Shown here: in pieces, positions 44,933 to 54,213 of the stretch
Numbering within the stretch: the stretch's first letter is position 1
How the letters are laid out: each line of letters opens with the position of its first letter
NCBI RefSeq assembly: GCF_001529295.1
Contig: NZ_LLWK01000038.1
Coordinates: 744,001 to 808,000 of the forward strand
DNA: 64,000 bases
DNA from: Flavobacterium sp. TAB 87
GTDB lineage: Bacteria > Bacteroidota > Bacteroidia > Flavobacteriales > Flavobacteriaceae
Reading direction: 5' to 3'
Translations under genes and position numbers: made by a program
The notes under the pieces: model-generated
What the model saw: only the letters and a program-made list of their open reading frames with translations
Database searches by the model: none
Told to the model about the DNA's origin: nothing

Positions 44933-47488
44933 TTAGAACGGATAATTTATTCCAAAATTTAAAACCGAGCTTCCTAAGTTGAAATCTTTTAGCCATCTTC
45001 TTCCCGTTTCATTTGCAGGATTATAGACTTTAAAGCCTAAGTCAAGGCGAATTACAAAGAAGTTTAAATCATATCGAAAACCGTATCCTGTGCCAAGTGC
45101 TAATTCTTTTAAATCTTTTAAACTATCAAATTTCGCATCTGGATCTGTAACTATGTCAGCGATATTCCAAATATTTCCAGCATCTACAAATAAAGCTCCT
45201 TTTAAATCCCCTAAAACTTTAAAACGATATTCGGCACTTAACGATATTTTCATATTAGCTTCGTTAAAATCATTTAAGGCGTTCGTGCTTCCTGGCCCTA
45301 ACGAGTACGGTTGCCAACCTCTATTATCGTTTGATCCGCCGGCGTAATAACTGCGAGAAAAGGGAATGTAATTTGCGTTTCCAAACGGAATAGCGATTCC
45401 GAAGAAGCTCCTTACCGCTAATACATTTTCTCGTGAAAAATCCCAGTGTTTGATGTAGTCAAATTCGGTTTTTATGTATTCTGAATATTCAAGATTGAAA
45501 ATTTGATAATTGCCATTTTCGTTTCTCTTTAAATTTCCGACGTCAGAAATTAAAGAAAGTAACGTTCCCGCTGATTCTATTTTAGCTTTAAATACGTAGA
45601 AATTATTGTCTAGTAAGTTTCGCTTGGTCGTTGTTGTAAACGTGTAGCTTGTCGCAAAAATAAAATCATTTTCTGTTAAACGCATTCTGCGCTCTTCAAT
45701 GCTTTCGACAGTTTGATGGGCTTTATCGGTTGATCGCAACGCAGTTCTATCTGCCAAAACATCATCAATAAAGGCTTGTGTGCCAGTGTTTATTATTAAA
45801 TTTTGATCTCCATCTATGTTCGAAATATCGGTGTTGTATAACTTTCCAATTTCATTTAAAGACTTATATGACGAATTGTAAACATTAAAATAATTGCTTG
45901 GATTTAGATTTCGAACGTATTGCGAGTTAAACAAGTCAAAGCGTGCTGTATTATTTCTTTTTGGAGTCCAATTGTAGGTAAAAGCAGTGCTGAAGTTTTC
46001 TTTGTCCAAACCGATATTGTTCTGTTTAGAAAAGCCTATCGATGCTGCAGTCGACGGAATCATACTTTTAGGTATGATTTTCTCCGTTCCAAAGGGGAGT
46101 AATATTCTTGGAAAATTTAAACTCATGTCCACTCCATACTCAGAGGCATTGAAAAATATATTTCTGGGGTTTGCAAAATCTTTTGAGGAACCAATATTTC
46201 CTCTAGCAGAGATTTGTAGTGTTTCTGCACCGTTAAATACATTTCGGATCGTTTGAGTGATCGTCATTCCTATTCCGAAATCCTGAATGTTAGAGTGTGT
46301 AAAATCCAAAGAACTTCCAAAACTGAATTTCTTTCGTGGCGTCAAATAAATTTTCGCAATGAGTGAACGTCGTGTCGAATCTCGTTTATCTACTTCATAT
46401 TGCACCGATGGATAATTAAAAATCTTCAAATTATTAAAATACCGAGAGGTCAAAATGGTATTATTGTCTGCAAAGTAATCTCCTTTATTAATAAAAACGG
46501 CATCAGCAATAGCGCGCGGTTTGTATTTTAATTTTTCATAACTGTATAAATGTACATTGTTGTAGGTCGCACTATCTCTAATAACTCCTTTTGCTTTTGC
46601 AGCAGTATAATCAGTATAGACATGAACGTCACTTATTTTATATAATTTAAAAGGCTCTGTTCTAGTTGAATCTCCATCTTGATACGAGTAATCATTAATG
46701 ATCATATTTATGTCTAACTTTTTGCCTTTTTCGATCGTATCTATGTCAAAAGAAATGTAATTGGGCTGAAAGTTATAGGCGCCGTGATTTCTAAAATAGG
46801 TTGTGATTCTGTTTTTTTCTTCTTCAAAATCGGTCGTCTTGTACTGTTTTCCAGGAACTAATAAACTAGTTCTTCTGGTCGTTTTAAGTAATGAGTCTAA
46901 TGCAGGTGTTGTTATGGTAGCGCGAACAGAATCTATAATGTAAGCGCTTCCTGTATTTATTTTATAATCTATTCTGGCTTTTTTTCGTCCAGTGCTATCA
47001 ATGTCATAATCTGTTTTAACATCAAAAAAGCCTTCGTTAAAATAATAGTATCGCAAGCGAAGCATTGATTTCTGTATCTTGGTCGTGTCAATAATTACAG
47101 GAGCTTCTCCAGTGCTTTTTAAGAAATCGTTGATGCCAGAATATAAAAAAGATTTGCCTAAACGATCTACTTGTTTAGCTGAATATATTTTGGATAAACG
47201 CTCATACCGACCTGGATTTTGGTCAAATTTTGCCTGAAAAGTAGAGTCAGGATTTAGGTTTGCTAAATTGTACAGATTCAGCCTTAATCGAAAACCTAAG
47301 AGCTTTCCATTTGGCTTTTGATACAATTGATTGTACGCATTTTCATCCTTTACTGATTTATCATTTACAAAAATTGAGTTTTTGGTCAGTAAATTTTTGT
47401 TTTCAGGAACTCGTTTTACACTATCACAGGCAGATATAATAATCCCTATTAAGATAAATAAAGCTATTTTTGTGGTAATATTTTTCAA
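44933..47488 (-). CDS. TamL-like BamA/TamA-family outer-membrane lipoprotein barrel
   Basis: This 851-residue protein starts with a lipoprotein signal (lipobox IISAC, Cys near residue 21), unlike BamA. POTRA-like repeats fill about residues 30-370. A 16-strand-type barrel with the surface motif GGSNDNRGW (the BamA RGF-like loop) and the strand PYSLGPGS follows. It ends in a Phe-terminated strand, FGINYPF. Lipid-anchored TamA relatives called TamL occur in Bacteroidetes and help outer-membrane assembly. No tamB lies next to it here. It diverges from the RNA methyltransferase gene across 37 bp. Confidence 0.9.
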   Translation of the reverse strand: MKNITTKIALFILIGIIISACDSVKRVPENKNLLTKNSIFVNDKSVKDENAYNQLYQKPNGKLLGFRLRLNLYNLANLNPDSTFQAKFDQNPGRYERLSKIYSAKQVDRLGKSFLYSGINDFLKSTGEAPVIIDTTKIQKSMLRLRYYYFNEGFFDVKTDYDIDSTGRKKARIDYKINTGSAYIIDSVRATITTPALDSLLKTTRRTSLLVPGKQYKTTDFEEEKNRITTYFRNHGAYNFQPNYISFDIDTIEKGKKLDINMIINDYSYQDGDSTRTEPFKLYKISDVHVYTDYTAAKAKGVIRDSATYNNVHLYSYEKLKYKPRAIADAVFINKGDYFADNNTILTSRYFNNLKIFNYPSVQYEVDKRDSTRRSLIAKIYLTPRKKFSFGSSLDFTHSNIQDFGIGMTITQTIRNVFNGAETLQISARGNIGSSKDFANPRNIFFNASEYGVDMSLNFPRILLPFGTEKIIPKSMIPSTAASIGFSKQNNIGLDKENFSTAFTYNWTPKRNNTARFDLFNSQYVRNLNPSNYFNVYNSSYKSLNEIGKLYNTDISNIDGDQNLIINTGTQAFIDDVLADRTALRSTDKAHQTVESIEERRMRLTENDFIFATSYTFTTTTKRNLLDNNFYVFKAKIESAGTLLSLISDVGNLKRNENGNYQIFNLEYSEYIKTEFDYIKHWDFSRENVLAVRSFFGIAIPFGNANYIPFSRSYYAGGSNDNRGWQPYSLGPGSTNALNDFNEANMKISLSAEYRFKVLGDLKGALFVDAGNIWNIADIVTDPDAKFDSLKDLKELALGTGYGFRYDLNFFVIRLDLGFKVYNPANETGRRWLKDFNLGSSVLNFGINYPF

Positions 47489-47508
47489 GTGATTTACTAA
47501 ATTTAATT

Positions 47509-47516
47509 CAAAAGTA
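47509..47516 (-). promoter_or_regulatory. -7 box for the tamL-like gene
   Basis: Plus-strand CAAAAGTA reads TACTTTTG on the minus strand, 20 bp before the ATG. It lies in the 37-bp space shared with the divergent methyltransferase gene. Confidence 0.45.
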
Positions 47517-47525
47517 CATTATTTT

Positions 47526-48254
47526 ATGGTTAGTAAAAACCAAATAAAACTTATATCGAGTTTACATCAAAAAAAATACCGGTTTGCCAATCAATTATTT
47601 TTTGCTGAAGGCGTAAAAGTAATTCAAGAGCTTTTGGACTCTGATCTTGAGCTCGAACATCTGTTCACTACTCAAAACGATTTTGAAACGGTTTCATTGC
47701 ATAAGAGGTCAGAAATATCAGAGAGTGATCTAAAAAAAATCAGCGCGCTAACGACACCTAATTCTTGCTTGGCCGTTTTTAAAATTCCTGTCGAAAAATC
47801 TTTGACGCAATCGGGACTAATTGTCGCGCTAGACGACGTTCGCGATCCGGGAAATTTAGGAACAATTTTGCGTTTGTGCGATTGGTTTGGTATCGAGCAA
47901 CTAGTGTGCTCGGTTGGAACAGTAGATTTGTATAATCCGAAAGTGGTACAAGCTACAATGGGCTCTATTGCTAGGGTTAATGTAGTGTACACTGATTTAG
48001 GGAAATTTATTTCAGAAAGTAAATTGCCTGTTTATGGTACATTTATGGATGGGGAATCAGTCTATAATTCAAAATTACCTTCAGAAGGAATTATTGTTAT
48101 GGGAAATGAAGCGAATGGAATCTCTGGTTCGATTGAAAGTAAGGTGTCGAAGCGAATTACAATTCCTCGTTTTGGTGACCTTCAAAAGACAGAAAGTTTA
48201 AATGTTGCTACCGCGACAGCTGTCATTTTAAGTGAATTTAAAAGGAATTCATAA
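47526..48254 (+). CDS. SpoU/TrmH-family RNA 2'-O-methyltransferase
   Basis: This 242-residue protein has an N-terminal substrate-binding domain (QLFFAEGVKVIQELL). The SPOUT fold carries the motifs DDVRDPGNLGTILRLCDWFG, VVMGNEANGIS-like IVMGNEANGI and RFGDLQKTESLNVATATAV. These SAM-binding trefoil-knot motifs are intact. It methylates a ribose in rRNA or tRNA; the target cannot be read from the sequence. Confidence 0.94.
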   Translation: MVSKNQIKLISSLHQKKYRFANQLFFAEGVKVIQELLDSDLELEHLFTTQNDFETVSLHKRSEISESDLKKISALTTPNSCLAVFKIPVEKSLTQSGLIVALDDVRDPGNLGTILRLCDWFGIEQLVCSVGTVDLYNPKVVQATMGSIARVNVVYTDLGKFISESKLPVYGTFMDGESVYNSKLPSEGIIVMGNEANGISGSIESKVSKRITIPRFGDLQKTESLNVATATAVILSEFKRNS

Positions 48255-48273
48255 ATTTAGAATTCCTTTTAAA
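48237..48273. terminator. Likely bidirectional terminator between methyltransferase and porT
   Basis: The 14-bp inverted repeat TTTAAAAGGAATTC / GAATTCCTTTTAAA has a 9-nt loop that contains the methyltransferase stop codon. The T-run is short, so termination may be partial. Confidence 0.55.
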
Positions 48274-48283
48274 GTAAAATATT

Positions 48284-48997
48284 TTAATGAAAAGTGAAAT
48301 TAACCAGTAACGCTCTTGATTTCATAGAATCTATGTTCCCTGTCCAAGGACTATTTGGGTTGTTGTCGCGAATAAGCTCGTCTCCAATTCCGAATTGACC
48401 TCTAACAGAAGGAGAGAAGATGAAGTATTCCGTAAAAATATCAATTCCAAATCCGATCTCATAATTGAATGTCCACGGCTTAACTCTAAATTTTTGATCG
48501 TAATTATCGTCTATAGACTTGTTATTAGCCGATAAATTTAAAGTTGTTGATGCTCCTCCTAACAAATAGGGACGAACATTTCCAGCACGCAAAGCAGAAA
48601 ATTTTAGTAAAAGCGGAAAATTAATATACGTACTACTTACTTCTCTTAAATAATCTAACTCTTTATCAAATCCTGGATAATATAAATCACGTTTGGTGTA
48701 GTACAATCCGGGTTCAAAACGGAGATTAAAGTATTCGTGTAAACGTAAATCGGCTACTACTCCAACATTAAATCCAATAGTTTTTTTTACCTGAATATCT
48801 GTACCTTCTGGCACGAAATTCTTGTAATCAAATTTTAAATCGTAGCTGTTAAATCCTAAATAATAACCAAAATAGAGCCGTTGCTTTTGCCACGTTTCTA
48901 AATTGATAATAGGATCCTTGCTAAAAATGCTTTTAGTAAATTGAGAATTTGCATGAATGGCAAACAGAAGCAGGAAAACAACAATTAATTTTCTCAT
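48284..48997 (-). CDS. porT: Type IX secretion / gliding protein PorT
   Basis: ATG 48995-48997 starts 237 residues with a signal peptide (KLIVVFLLLFAIHANSQ). An eight-strand-type outer-membrane beta-barrel follows, with LRFEPGLYYTKRDLYY, YINFPLLLKFSALR and a C-terminal LLVNFTFH. This pattern and the place right after ubiE fit PorT (SprT) of Flavobacterium, a T9SS component needed for protein secretion and gliding. The start lies 1 bp after the ubiE stop. The GH13 enzyme at the start of the window would be a client of this system. Confidence 0.88.
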   Translation of the reverse strand: MRKLIVVFLLLFAIHANSQFTKSIFSKDPIINLETWQKQRLYFGYYLGFNSYDLKFDYKNFVPEGTDIQVKKTIGFNVGVVADLRLHEYFNLRFEPGLYYTKRDLYYPGFDKELDYLREVSSTYINFPLLLKFSALRAGNVRPYLLGGASTTLNLSANNKSIDDNYDQKFRVKPWTFNYEIGFGIDIFTEYFIFSPSVRGQFGIGDELIRDNNPNSPWTGNIDSMKSRALLVNFTFH

Positions 48998-48998
48998 A

Positions 48999-49730
48999 TT
49001 ATTTTTTAGAAGCTGAATATATAGTAGCCACACCAAAAGTTTGCGGCATAGCTACAACATCTATAAACCCAATTTTTCTCAAAATATTGTTAAAGGCTTC
49101 TCCAAAAGGAAATGCAGCTGCAGATTCAGATAAATAACCATAAGCACTATTGTCTTTGGAAAACAATTTACCGATTAGGGGCAATATATTTTTAGAGTAA
49201 AAAGTATAGCCTTGTTTATAAGGTGCTTTTGTTGGCACTGAAGTTTCTAGTATCACAAAAACACCACCCGGTTTTAAGACACGAAGTATTTCCGAAAGTC
49301 CAGTTTCTAAATTCTCAAAGTTTCGCACACCAAAAGCAACCGTAATAGCATCAAAAGTACTGTCATCAAAAGGTATTTTTTCTGAATCGGCTAAAACCAT
49401 TTCAATACGTTTAGAAAGATCTTTAGCATTAATTTTCATTTCGCCAACCTTTAACATTCCTGCCGAAATGTCCAATCCAATAATTTTTTCGGCTTTGGTC
49501 TCAGCCATCAATATCGCTAAGTCGCCAGTTCCTGTAGCAATGTCAAGTATTGTTTTGGGTGCTTTATCAGCGACAATTTTTAAGACTTTTTTACGCCATT
49601 TCACATCGATACCAAACGAGATAACACGATTTAAATTATCGTAATCACCCGAAATGTTATCAAACATTTGCGCTACTTGTTCTTTTTTGCCTAGAGCCGA
49701 ATCTTTATATGGAGTTATTTTCTGAGTCAT
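48999..49730 (-). CDS. ubiE: Demethylmenaquinone methyltransferase (UbiE/MenG)
   Basis: The 243 residues have UbiE motifs [20 protein letters not shown] (start region), [12 protein letters not shown] for SAM binding, and [16 protein letters not shown]. The enzyme makes menaquinone from demethylmenaquinone; flavobacteria respire with menaquinone-6, so a ubiquinone role is unlikely. It is co-transcribed with porT, which starts one base after its stop. An exact TATATTTG box lies at 49745-49752. Confidence 0.97.
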   Translation of the reverse strand: MTQKITPYKDSALGKKEQVAQMFDNISGDYDNLNRVISFGIDVKWRKKVLKIVADKAPKTILDIATGTGDLAILMAETKAEKIIGLDISAGMLKVGEMKINAKDLSKRIEMVLADSEKIPFDDSTFDAITVAFGVRNFENLETGLSEILRVLKPGGVFVILETSVPTKAPYKQGYTFYSKNILPLIGKLFSKDNSAYGYLSESAAAFPFGEAFNNILRKIGFIDVVAMPQTFGVATIYSASKK

Positions 49731-49744
49731 TTTTTTTGTTTGTA

Positions 49745-49752
49745 CAAATATA
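49745..49752 (-). promoter_or_regulatory. -7 box for ubiE-porT
   Basis: Plus-strand CAAATATA reads TATATTTG on the minus strand and lies 14 bp before the ubiE ATG. It is the only good box for the pair. Confidence 0.5.
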
Positions 49753-49960
49753 ACACAAACCCGATAAACAGTAGTGTTGTTTTTTAAATTCTGCGTTTCT
49801 TGTATTTTATGTTTTTTTGATTGTTTTTTAAATTATTTTGGTTTAAAAGATGCAGTATGTTTTGGTTTTTAATGATTTTATTAAATATCACTAAAAGTGG
49901 GTATTGTGCGATGCGTAGAAATTTATGAATTTAGCCAATGTAAAATAGTATTATTTTTCA

Positions 49961-50278
49961 ATGACCAATAGAGAATCAATGACCGACATCAAATGGATAG
50001 TGCTTGCGCTTGTTATCTCGTTTGTTCTAGTAAGCTGTTTTGAGGGTGTTGTTTTTGAGGGCAACACTATGTTTAAAGCGCAAAATACGTTCTTAGGATT
50101 AAATTTGTTTTTGGAAATTTTAATTTTCTTTGTCTTTAGTACCTTCGTGGTATTTGGTATTAAAGGCTTTTTTGAGATGTACTCTCAGAAACTATCAAAT
50201 ATTATTATATTCATTTCTGGTGTACTTTTAATATTTGTAATTTTTATTTTATGTTATCAAATACTCTTTCTAGAGTAG
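49961..50278 (+). CDS. Hypothetical three-span membrane protein
   Basis: The 105 residues start at ATG 49961; an in-frame ATG at 49979 is also possible. Three hydrophobic segments are visible (about residues 11-28, 47-68 and 83-103), separated by short loops. The segment LVISFVLVSC looks like a lipobox but lies too far from the N-terminus for certainty. No family is recognised. It stands alone between ubiE and a bidirectional terminator. Confidence 0.6.
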   Translation: MTNRESMTDIKWIVLALVISFVLVSCFEGVVFEGNTMFKAQNTFLGLNLFLEILIFFVFSTFVVFGIKGFFEMYSQKLSNIIIFISGVLLIFVIFILCYQILFLE

Positions 50279-50296
50279 GTTATAACTTTAAAGGTC

Positions 50297-50327
50297 AAAA
50301 AAAACATCCCAATCGGGATGTTTTTTT
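50297..50327. terminator. Bidirectional terminator between the three-span protein and folA
   Basis: The stem AAAAAAACATCCC / GGGATGTTTTTTT has loop AATC. Poly-A on the left and poly-T on the right serve both convergent genes. Confidence 0.9.
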
Positions 50328-50330
50328 ATT

Positions 50331-50813
50331 TTATAGCTTATCGTAAGTTTCGTAAGTGTAATCGTAGGCATGTCGTTCATCTTTAGCATTGAACTCCGAT
50401 TCAATTAATTTCCATTCTTCAGGTTGTATTGTCGGAAAAAAAGCATCTCCTTCAAATTCTCCGTGAACCCTTGTAATTTCGAGGCAGTTCGCAAATGGTA
50501 ACGCAAGTTTATAAATTTCCCCTCCACCAATTATGTAACTATCTTGATCATTAGGGCAAAGTTGCAACGCTTTTTCGATACTGTCAACAATTAAACAACC
50601 CTCTGCTTGATAGTCTAATTGTCTGGTAATTATTATATGAGTTCGATTAGGCAATGGTTTTGGGAAACTCTCAAAGGTTTTTCTTCCCATTACAATATGA
50701 TGACCTGTTGTTAGTTTTTTAAACCGCTGAAAGTCGTTAGGTAAATGCCAAACTAATTCATTGTTTTTCCCTAAAGTGTTATTTTCGGCTACAGCCGCAA
50801 TCATAATAATCAT
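50331..50813 (-). CDS. folA: Dihydrofolate reductase
   Basis: The 160 residues have DHFR motifs: MIAAVAENNTLGKNNELVWH, HHIVMGRKTFESF, RTHIIITRQ and YIIGGGEIYKLAL. It reduces dihydrofolate to tetrahydrofolate. Its pairing with thyA, two genes upstream on the same strand, makes sense, because thymidylate synthase produces the dihydrofolate that it recycles. It starts 2 bp after the 2TM-domain gene. Confidence 0.97.
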   Translation of the reverse strand: MIIMIAAVAENNTLGKNNELVWHLPNDFQRFKKLTTGHHIVMGRKTFESFPKPLPNRTHIIITRQLDYQAEGCLIVDSIEKALQLCPNDQDSYIIGGGEIYKLALPFANCLEITRVHGEFEGDAFFPTIQPEEWKLIESEFNAKDERHAYDYTYETYDKL

Positions 50814-50815
50814 AA

Positions 50816-51166
50816 TTATAAGGTATGTGTGTCCGTTTCTTCGACAAGATCGTTTTGTAATTGCGTGATTCGCTTTTGCTGTAGCGATACTAAGCGCTCA
50901 ATTTGAGCTTTTTCCCAATTTTTATTCATAAAGCGATCAGTGATGTATACTTTGATAAAGTGTAAGATGAAAATAAAGAACCAACATGTTATTGCCCAAA
51001 CAGCCCAATTTGTAGTAGTGCTAATGTCTAGAAATCGGTTGGCGACGAACATAAATAAACTTCCAAGTAAAAAGAGGACGAAGTGAAAGTAAAGGTTTTT
51101 TTTCTGCTTAATTCTTTTTCTAGCGTATTCGTATTGTTCAAATTGTTCGTGCACTTCTTTTTCCAT
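50816..51166 (-). CDS. 2TM-domain protein
   Basis: The 116 residues have a charged N-terminus, two spans (about residues 25-42 and 50-70) and a coiled, Gln-rich C-terminal helix (KAQIERLVSLQQKRITQLQ). This fits the 2TM-domain family of Bacteroidetes. The fixed YEYARKRIKQKKN before the first span is a family hallmark. Function unknown. It lies between thyA and folA. Confidence 0.82.
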   Translation of the reverse strand: MEKEVHEQFEQYEYARKRIKQKKNLYFHFVLFLLGSLFMFVANRFLDISTTTNWAVWAITCWFFIFILHFIKVYITDRFMNKNWEKAQIERLVSLQQKRITQLQNDLVEETDTHTL

Positions 51167-51483
51167 GTTATTTGAATTAGATTATAAAGTTAAAATTTAT
51201 TTTGAATTCATCATACAGCGCTGCTTATAATTTATTTTGAAAACGATTTCGATTATTGGAATCGCAATATGTAGGTTGACTTTCAACAGGTAATTTAAAG
51301 TTTACAATTGTGTAAATCTCTTAGTAAGACGATGAATCAAGTGTTCGGGCGTTTGTCGAATCGGATAGGAATTACCTTCACTTTTGAAAATTATTAGAAT
51401 TTCTTTACTAGAAGCTAGCAAAAATTTTGTTTAAGTAAAGTTTTATTTTAGACCTAAAAAAATCCGCAATTGCGGATTCTATT
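51167..51483. other. 317-bp intergenic region without a supported gene
   Basis: AT-rich spacer. I see only the thyA terminator at its right end and a 21-codon frame (51332-51397) with no support. The upstream control region of the 2TM/folA pair should be in its left part, but no clear TAnnTTTG box was found there. Confidence 0.6.
51455..51480 (-). terminator. Terminator of thyA
   Basis: The perfect palindrome AATCCGCAATTGCGGATT (51461-51478) can fold into a 7-bp stem. On the minus strand it is followed by seven T's, just after the thyA stop. Confidence 0.82.
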
Positions 51484-52335
51484 TTATACAGCTACGCTGC
51501 CTTTAATACCAGCATGCGGTTCATAATCTAGTAAAGTGAAATCATCGAAAGTGAAATCGAATATGTTTTTTATTTCTGAGTTCAAAATCATTTTTGGTAA
51601 TGCTTTCGGTTCACGAGAAAGCTGCAACTCTAATTGTTCGACATGATTGTTATAAATGTGCGCATCTCCAAAAGTATGAATAAATTCTCCAAGTTCTAAA
51701 TCGCAAACTTGAGCGATCATCATGGTAAAAAGAGCATAAGAAGCGATGTTAAAAGGAACTCCTAAAAAAATATCTGCCGAACGTTGGTACAATTGGCAAG
51801 ATAATTTGCCTTTTGTTTCACCTTTAGTTTGATCGGGACTTGCAACATAAAATTGAAAAAAAGCATGACAAGGTGGAAGTGCTGCTTTATTATCGGCTAC
51901 GTTTTCTTCAAATGATTTCTTTGTATCTGGCAGAACCGAAGGGTTCCACGCCGAAACTAACATTCGTCTGCTGTTTGGGTTCGACTTTAATTCTGTGATT
52001 AATTCTGCAATTTGGTCAATTTCTTCGCTGTTCCAATTGCGCCATTGGTGTCCGTAAACGGGTCCAAGATCGCCGTTAGAGTCTGCCCAAGCATCCCATA
52101 TTTTTACCCCGTTTTCTTGAAGGTATTTAATATTGGTGTCGCCTTTTAAAAACCAAAGTAATTCGTAAATGATTGATTTTAAATGTAGTTTTTTGGTTGT
52201 AACCATCGGAAAACCCTCGTTTAGATCGAAACGCATTTGGTAACCAAAAACACTTTTTGTTCCTGTTCCTGTGCGGTCTCCTTTTTGGCAACCATTTTCT
52301 AATACATGTTGAACCAAATCTAAATACTGCTTCAT
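51484..52335 (-). CDS. thyA: Thymidylate synthase
   Basis: The 283 residues carry the folate/dUMP site ([18 protein letters not shown]), the catalytic Cys in [12 protein letters not shown] and the C-terminal [12 protein letters not shown]. It methylates dUMP to dTMP and turns methylene-THF into DHF, recycled by the nearby FolA. Compared with the 264-residue E. coli enzyme, extra residues lie on both sides of the catalytic strand ([13 protein letters not shown], and [11 protein letters not shown] before KLSC). Both look like surface loops. It follows the bifunctional nuclease gene by 31 bp. Confidence 0.97.
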   Translation of the reverse strand: MKQYLDLVQHVLENGCQKGDRTGTGTKSVFGYQMRFDLNEGFPMVTTKKLHLKSIIYELLWFLKGDTNIKYLQENGVKIWDAWADSNGDLGPVYGHQWRNWNSEEIDQIAELITELKSNPNSRRMLVSAWNPSVLPDTKKSFEENVADNKAALPPCHAFFQFYVASPDQTKGETKGKLSCQLYQRSADIFLGVPFNIASYALFTMMIAQVCDLELGEFIHTFGDAHIYNNHVEQLELQLSREPKALPKMILNSEIKNIFDFTFDDFTLLDYEPHAGIKGSVAV

Positions 52336-52366
52336 TTTTTGGATTTTATATAATAAAAAATAGGTT

Positions 52367-52996
52367 TTATTCTCTTTTAGAAATTTCGTCTCTTATTTTG
52401 GCTGCTTTTTCGTAATCTTCATTTTCAACTGCTTGCTCTAATAATTCGTTAAGTTCTGAAGTCGTGTGCGAGCTGTACTGATCACCAGATTTATTGCTTT
52501 CTTCGTTGTTCCCAAAAGTGTCAGGATTTGAAAGTACATCGTCTAAGTCTTGCGAACCTTGATGTGGATCTGAAATCGGATTCGACTTTAAATAAATTCC
52601 AGCTTTGTCTAAAATATTTTTATAAGTAAAAATTGGAGCTGCAAAACGTAATGCTAAAGCGATAGCATCAGAGGTTCGAGCGTCTATAATTTCTTCAATT
52701 TTATCTCTTTCGCAAATTAAACTGGAGTAGAAAACGCCATCAACCAATTTGTGAATTATCACTTGTTTGACTACGATGTCAAATCGTTCAGCAAAATTTT
52801 TAAACAAGTCGTGCGTTAAGGGGCGAGGAGGTTTTATTTCTTTTTCTAACGCAATGGCAATCGATTGAGCTTCAAAAGCACCAATAACTATCGGTAATTT
52901 TCGTTCGCCATCAACCTCATTCAATATCAAGGCATAAGCGCCATTTTGAGTTTGACTGTATGAAATTCCTTTTATAGATAATTTGACTAAGCTCAT
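52367..52996 (-). CDS. Bifunctional nuclease-domain protein with UVR motif
   Basis: This 209-residue protein has a BFN/DUF151 domain at about residues 5-135 ([39 protein letters not shown]). A linker is followed by a C-terminal UVR-type helix pair ([20 protein letters not shown]). BFN relatives have been reported to have RNase and DNase activity; UVR motifs bind partner proteins in UvrB and Clp-type systems. It is transcribed upstream of thyA, possibly together, without a clear functional link. Confidence 0.9.
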   Translation of the reverse strand: MSLVKLSIKGISYSQTQNGAYALILNEVDGERKLPIVIGAFEAQSIAIALEKEIKPPRPLTHDLFKNFAERFDIVVKQVIIHKLVDGVFYSSLICERDKIEEIIDARTSDAIALALRFAAPIFTYKNILDKAGIYLKSNPISDPHQGSQDLDDVLSNPDTFGNNEESNKSGDQYSSHTTSELNELLEQAVENEDYEKAAKIRDEISKRE

Positions 52997-53086
52997 AAGA
53001 TGCAGAAGTAAAAGGTTTTATAACCTTATTTTAAATGTTGTTTTGTGTGTAATTTGAAGGTGCAATTTTAATCAAAAATTAAGAAA

Positions 53087-53135
53087 TAAAAAAGCTGCCT
53101 AAAAGCAAAGATACGATTATCTAGTTTTAGGCAGC
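53087..53135 (-). terminator. Terminator of etfA
   Basis: GCTGCCTAAAA (53094-53104) pairs with TTTTAGGCAGC (53125-53135), with a nested AGATA/TATCT stem in the loop. On the minus strand the stem ends in six T's. Confidence 0.82.
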
Positions 53136-53170
53136 AATTTTCTTGAGGATCAATTTTTAGATTTCTAAAG

Positions 53171-54139
53171 CTACGATTGTTGCGCTTTAAAAGCTTTTAA
53201 TTTTTCGATTAATTGAGGTACAATTTCGAACGCATCACCTACAACTCCGTAGTCTGCCACTTTAAAGAATGGAGCTTCTGGATCATTATTGATAACAACT
53301 TTTACTTTAGATGAGTTGATTCCGGCAATGTGCTGAATTGCTCCTGAAATTCCGATGGCGATGTATAAATTGGTTGCAACTGGTTTTCCTGTTTGTCCAA
53401 CGTGCTCTCCGTGAGGTCTCCAGCCTAAGTCAGAAACGGGTTTAGAACAAGCTGTCGCTGCTCCAAGTACAGAAGCCAACTCTTCGATCATTCCCCAGTT
53501 TTCTGGACCTTTTAGTCCACGACCACCAGACACAACGATGTCTGCATCAGCAATCGAAACTTTTCCAGACACTTTTTCTACCGATTCAACTTTAACGCCA
53601 AAATCGTTGTCTCCGATTGTTGGGTTAAAATCTTGCTCCGTTAAAGTAGAAGCGCTTTCGTGAATTCCGTAGGTGTTTTTTGCTAAAGCCAATACTTTTA
53701 CATCCGTATTGATTTCTGTAATAGTAAAAGCTTTGTTTGAAAAAGCAGTTCTTTTAACCTGAAAAGGCGAAGTACTTACCGGAAGGCCTACAACGTTTGA
53801 TGCGTATCCAGCCTCTAAAGCAACTGCTAAAAGAGAAGATAAATAAATACTATCTGTTGTTGATGATAATAAAATTAATTTAGATGATTCTTGTTGTGCC
53901 GCCTGTTTGATTACATCAGCGTAAGCTTTTGCAGTAAAGCCCGAAAGTTTATCGTTGGCTACTTTTAGCACTTTATCTACTCCGTATTTGGCCAATTCGC
54001 TAACATCCGAAGTGTTGATTGTTACTGCCGTTACTGTTGTACCTAATGATTCGGCTACCTTTTTTGCGTAGGATGCCAACTCAAAAGCTACTTTTTTAAA
54101 TTTTCCTTCTGCAGATTCTGCATATATTAATATTGACAT
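53171..54139 (-). CDS. etfA: Electron transfer flavoprotein alpha subunit
   Basis: The 322 residues form two halves. The N-terminal domain is adenine-nucleotide-alpha-hydrolase-like. The C-terminal FAD-binding domain has GGRGLKGPENW, CSKPVSDLGWRPHGE and YIAIGISGAIQHIAG, the ETF-alpha signature. With EtfB it carries electrons from acyl-CoA dehydrogenases to the respiratory chain. It is 74 bp downstream of etfB. Confidence 0.98.
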   Translation of the reverse strand: MSILIYAESAEGKFKKVAFELASYAKKVAESLGTTVTAVTINTSDVSELAKYGVDKVLKVANDKLSGFTAKAYADVIKQAAQQESSKLILLSSTTDSIYLSSLLAVALEAGYASNVVGLPVSTSPFQVKRTAFSNKAFTITEINTDVKVLALAKNTYGIHESASTLTEQDFNPTIGDNDFGVKVESVEKVSGKVSIADADIVVSGGRGLKGPENWGMIEELASVLGAATACSKPVSDLGWRPHGEHVGQTGKPVATNLYIAIGISGAIQHIAGINSSKVKVVINNDPEAPFFKVADYGVVGDAFEIVPQLIEKLKAFKAQQS

Positions 54140-54213
54140 GAGATTTGTGATTTTAGATTAAAGAATTTTGGTTTCAAATTTTAAATCGAAACACTAAAAA
54201 CTAAATGAGATTA

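Noticed and set aside
51332-51397. 21-codon frame between the 2TM gene and thyA
   Set aside because: It is too short and has no supporting signal. It remains only as a possible peptide.
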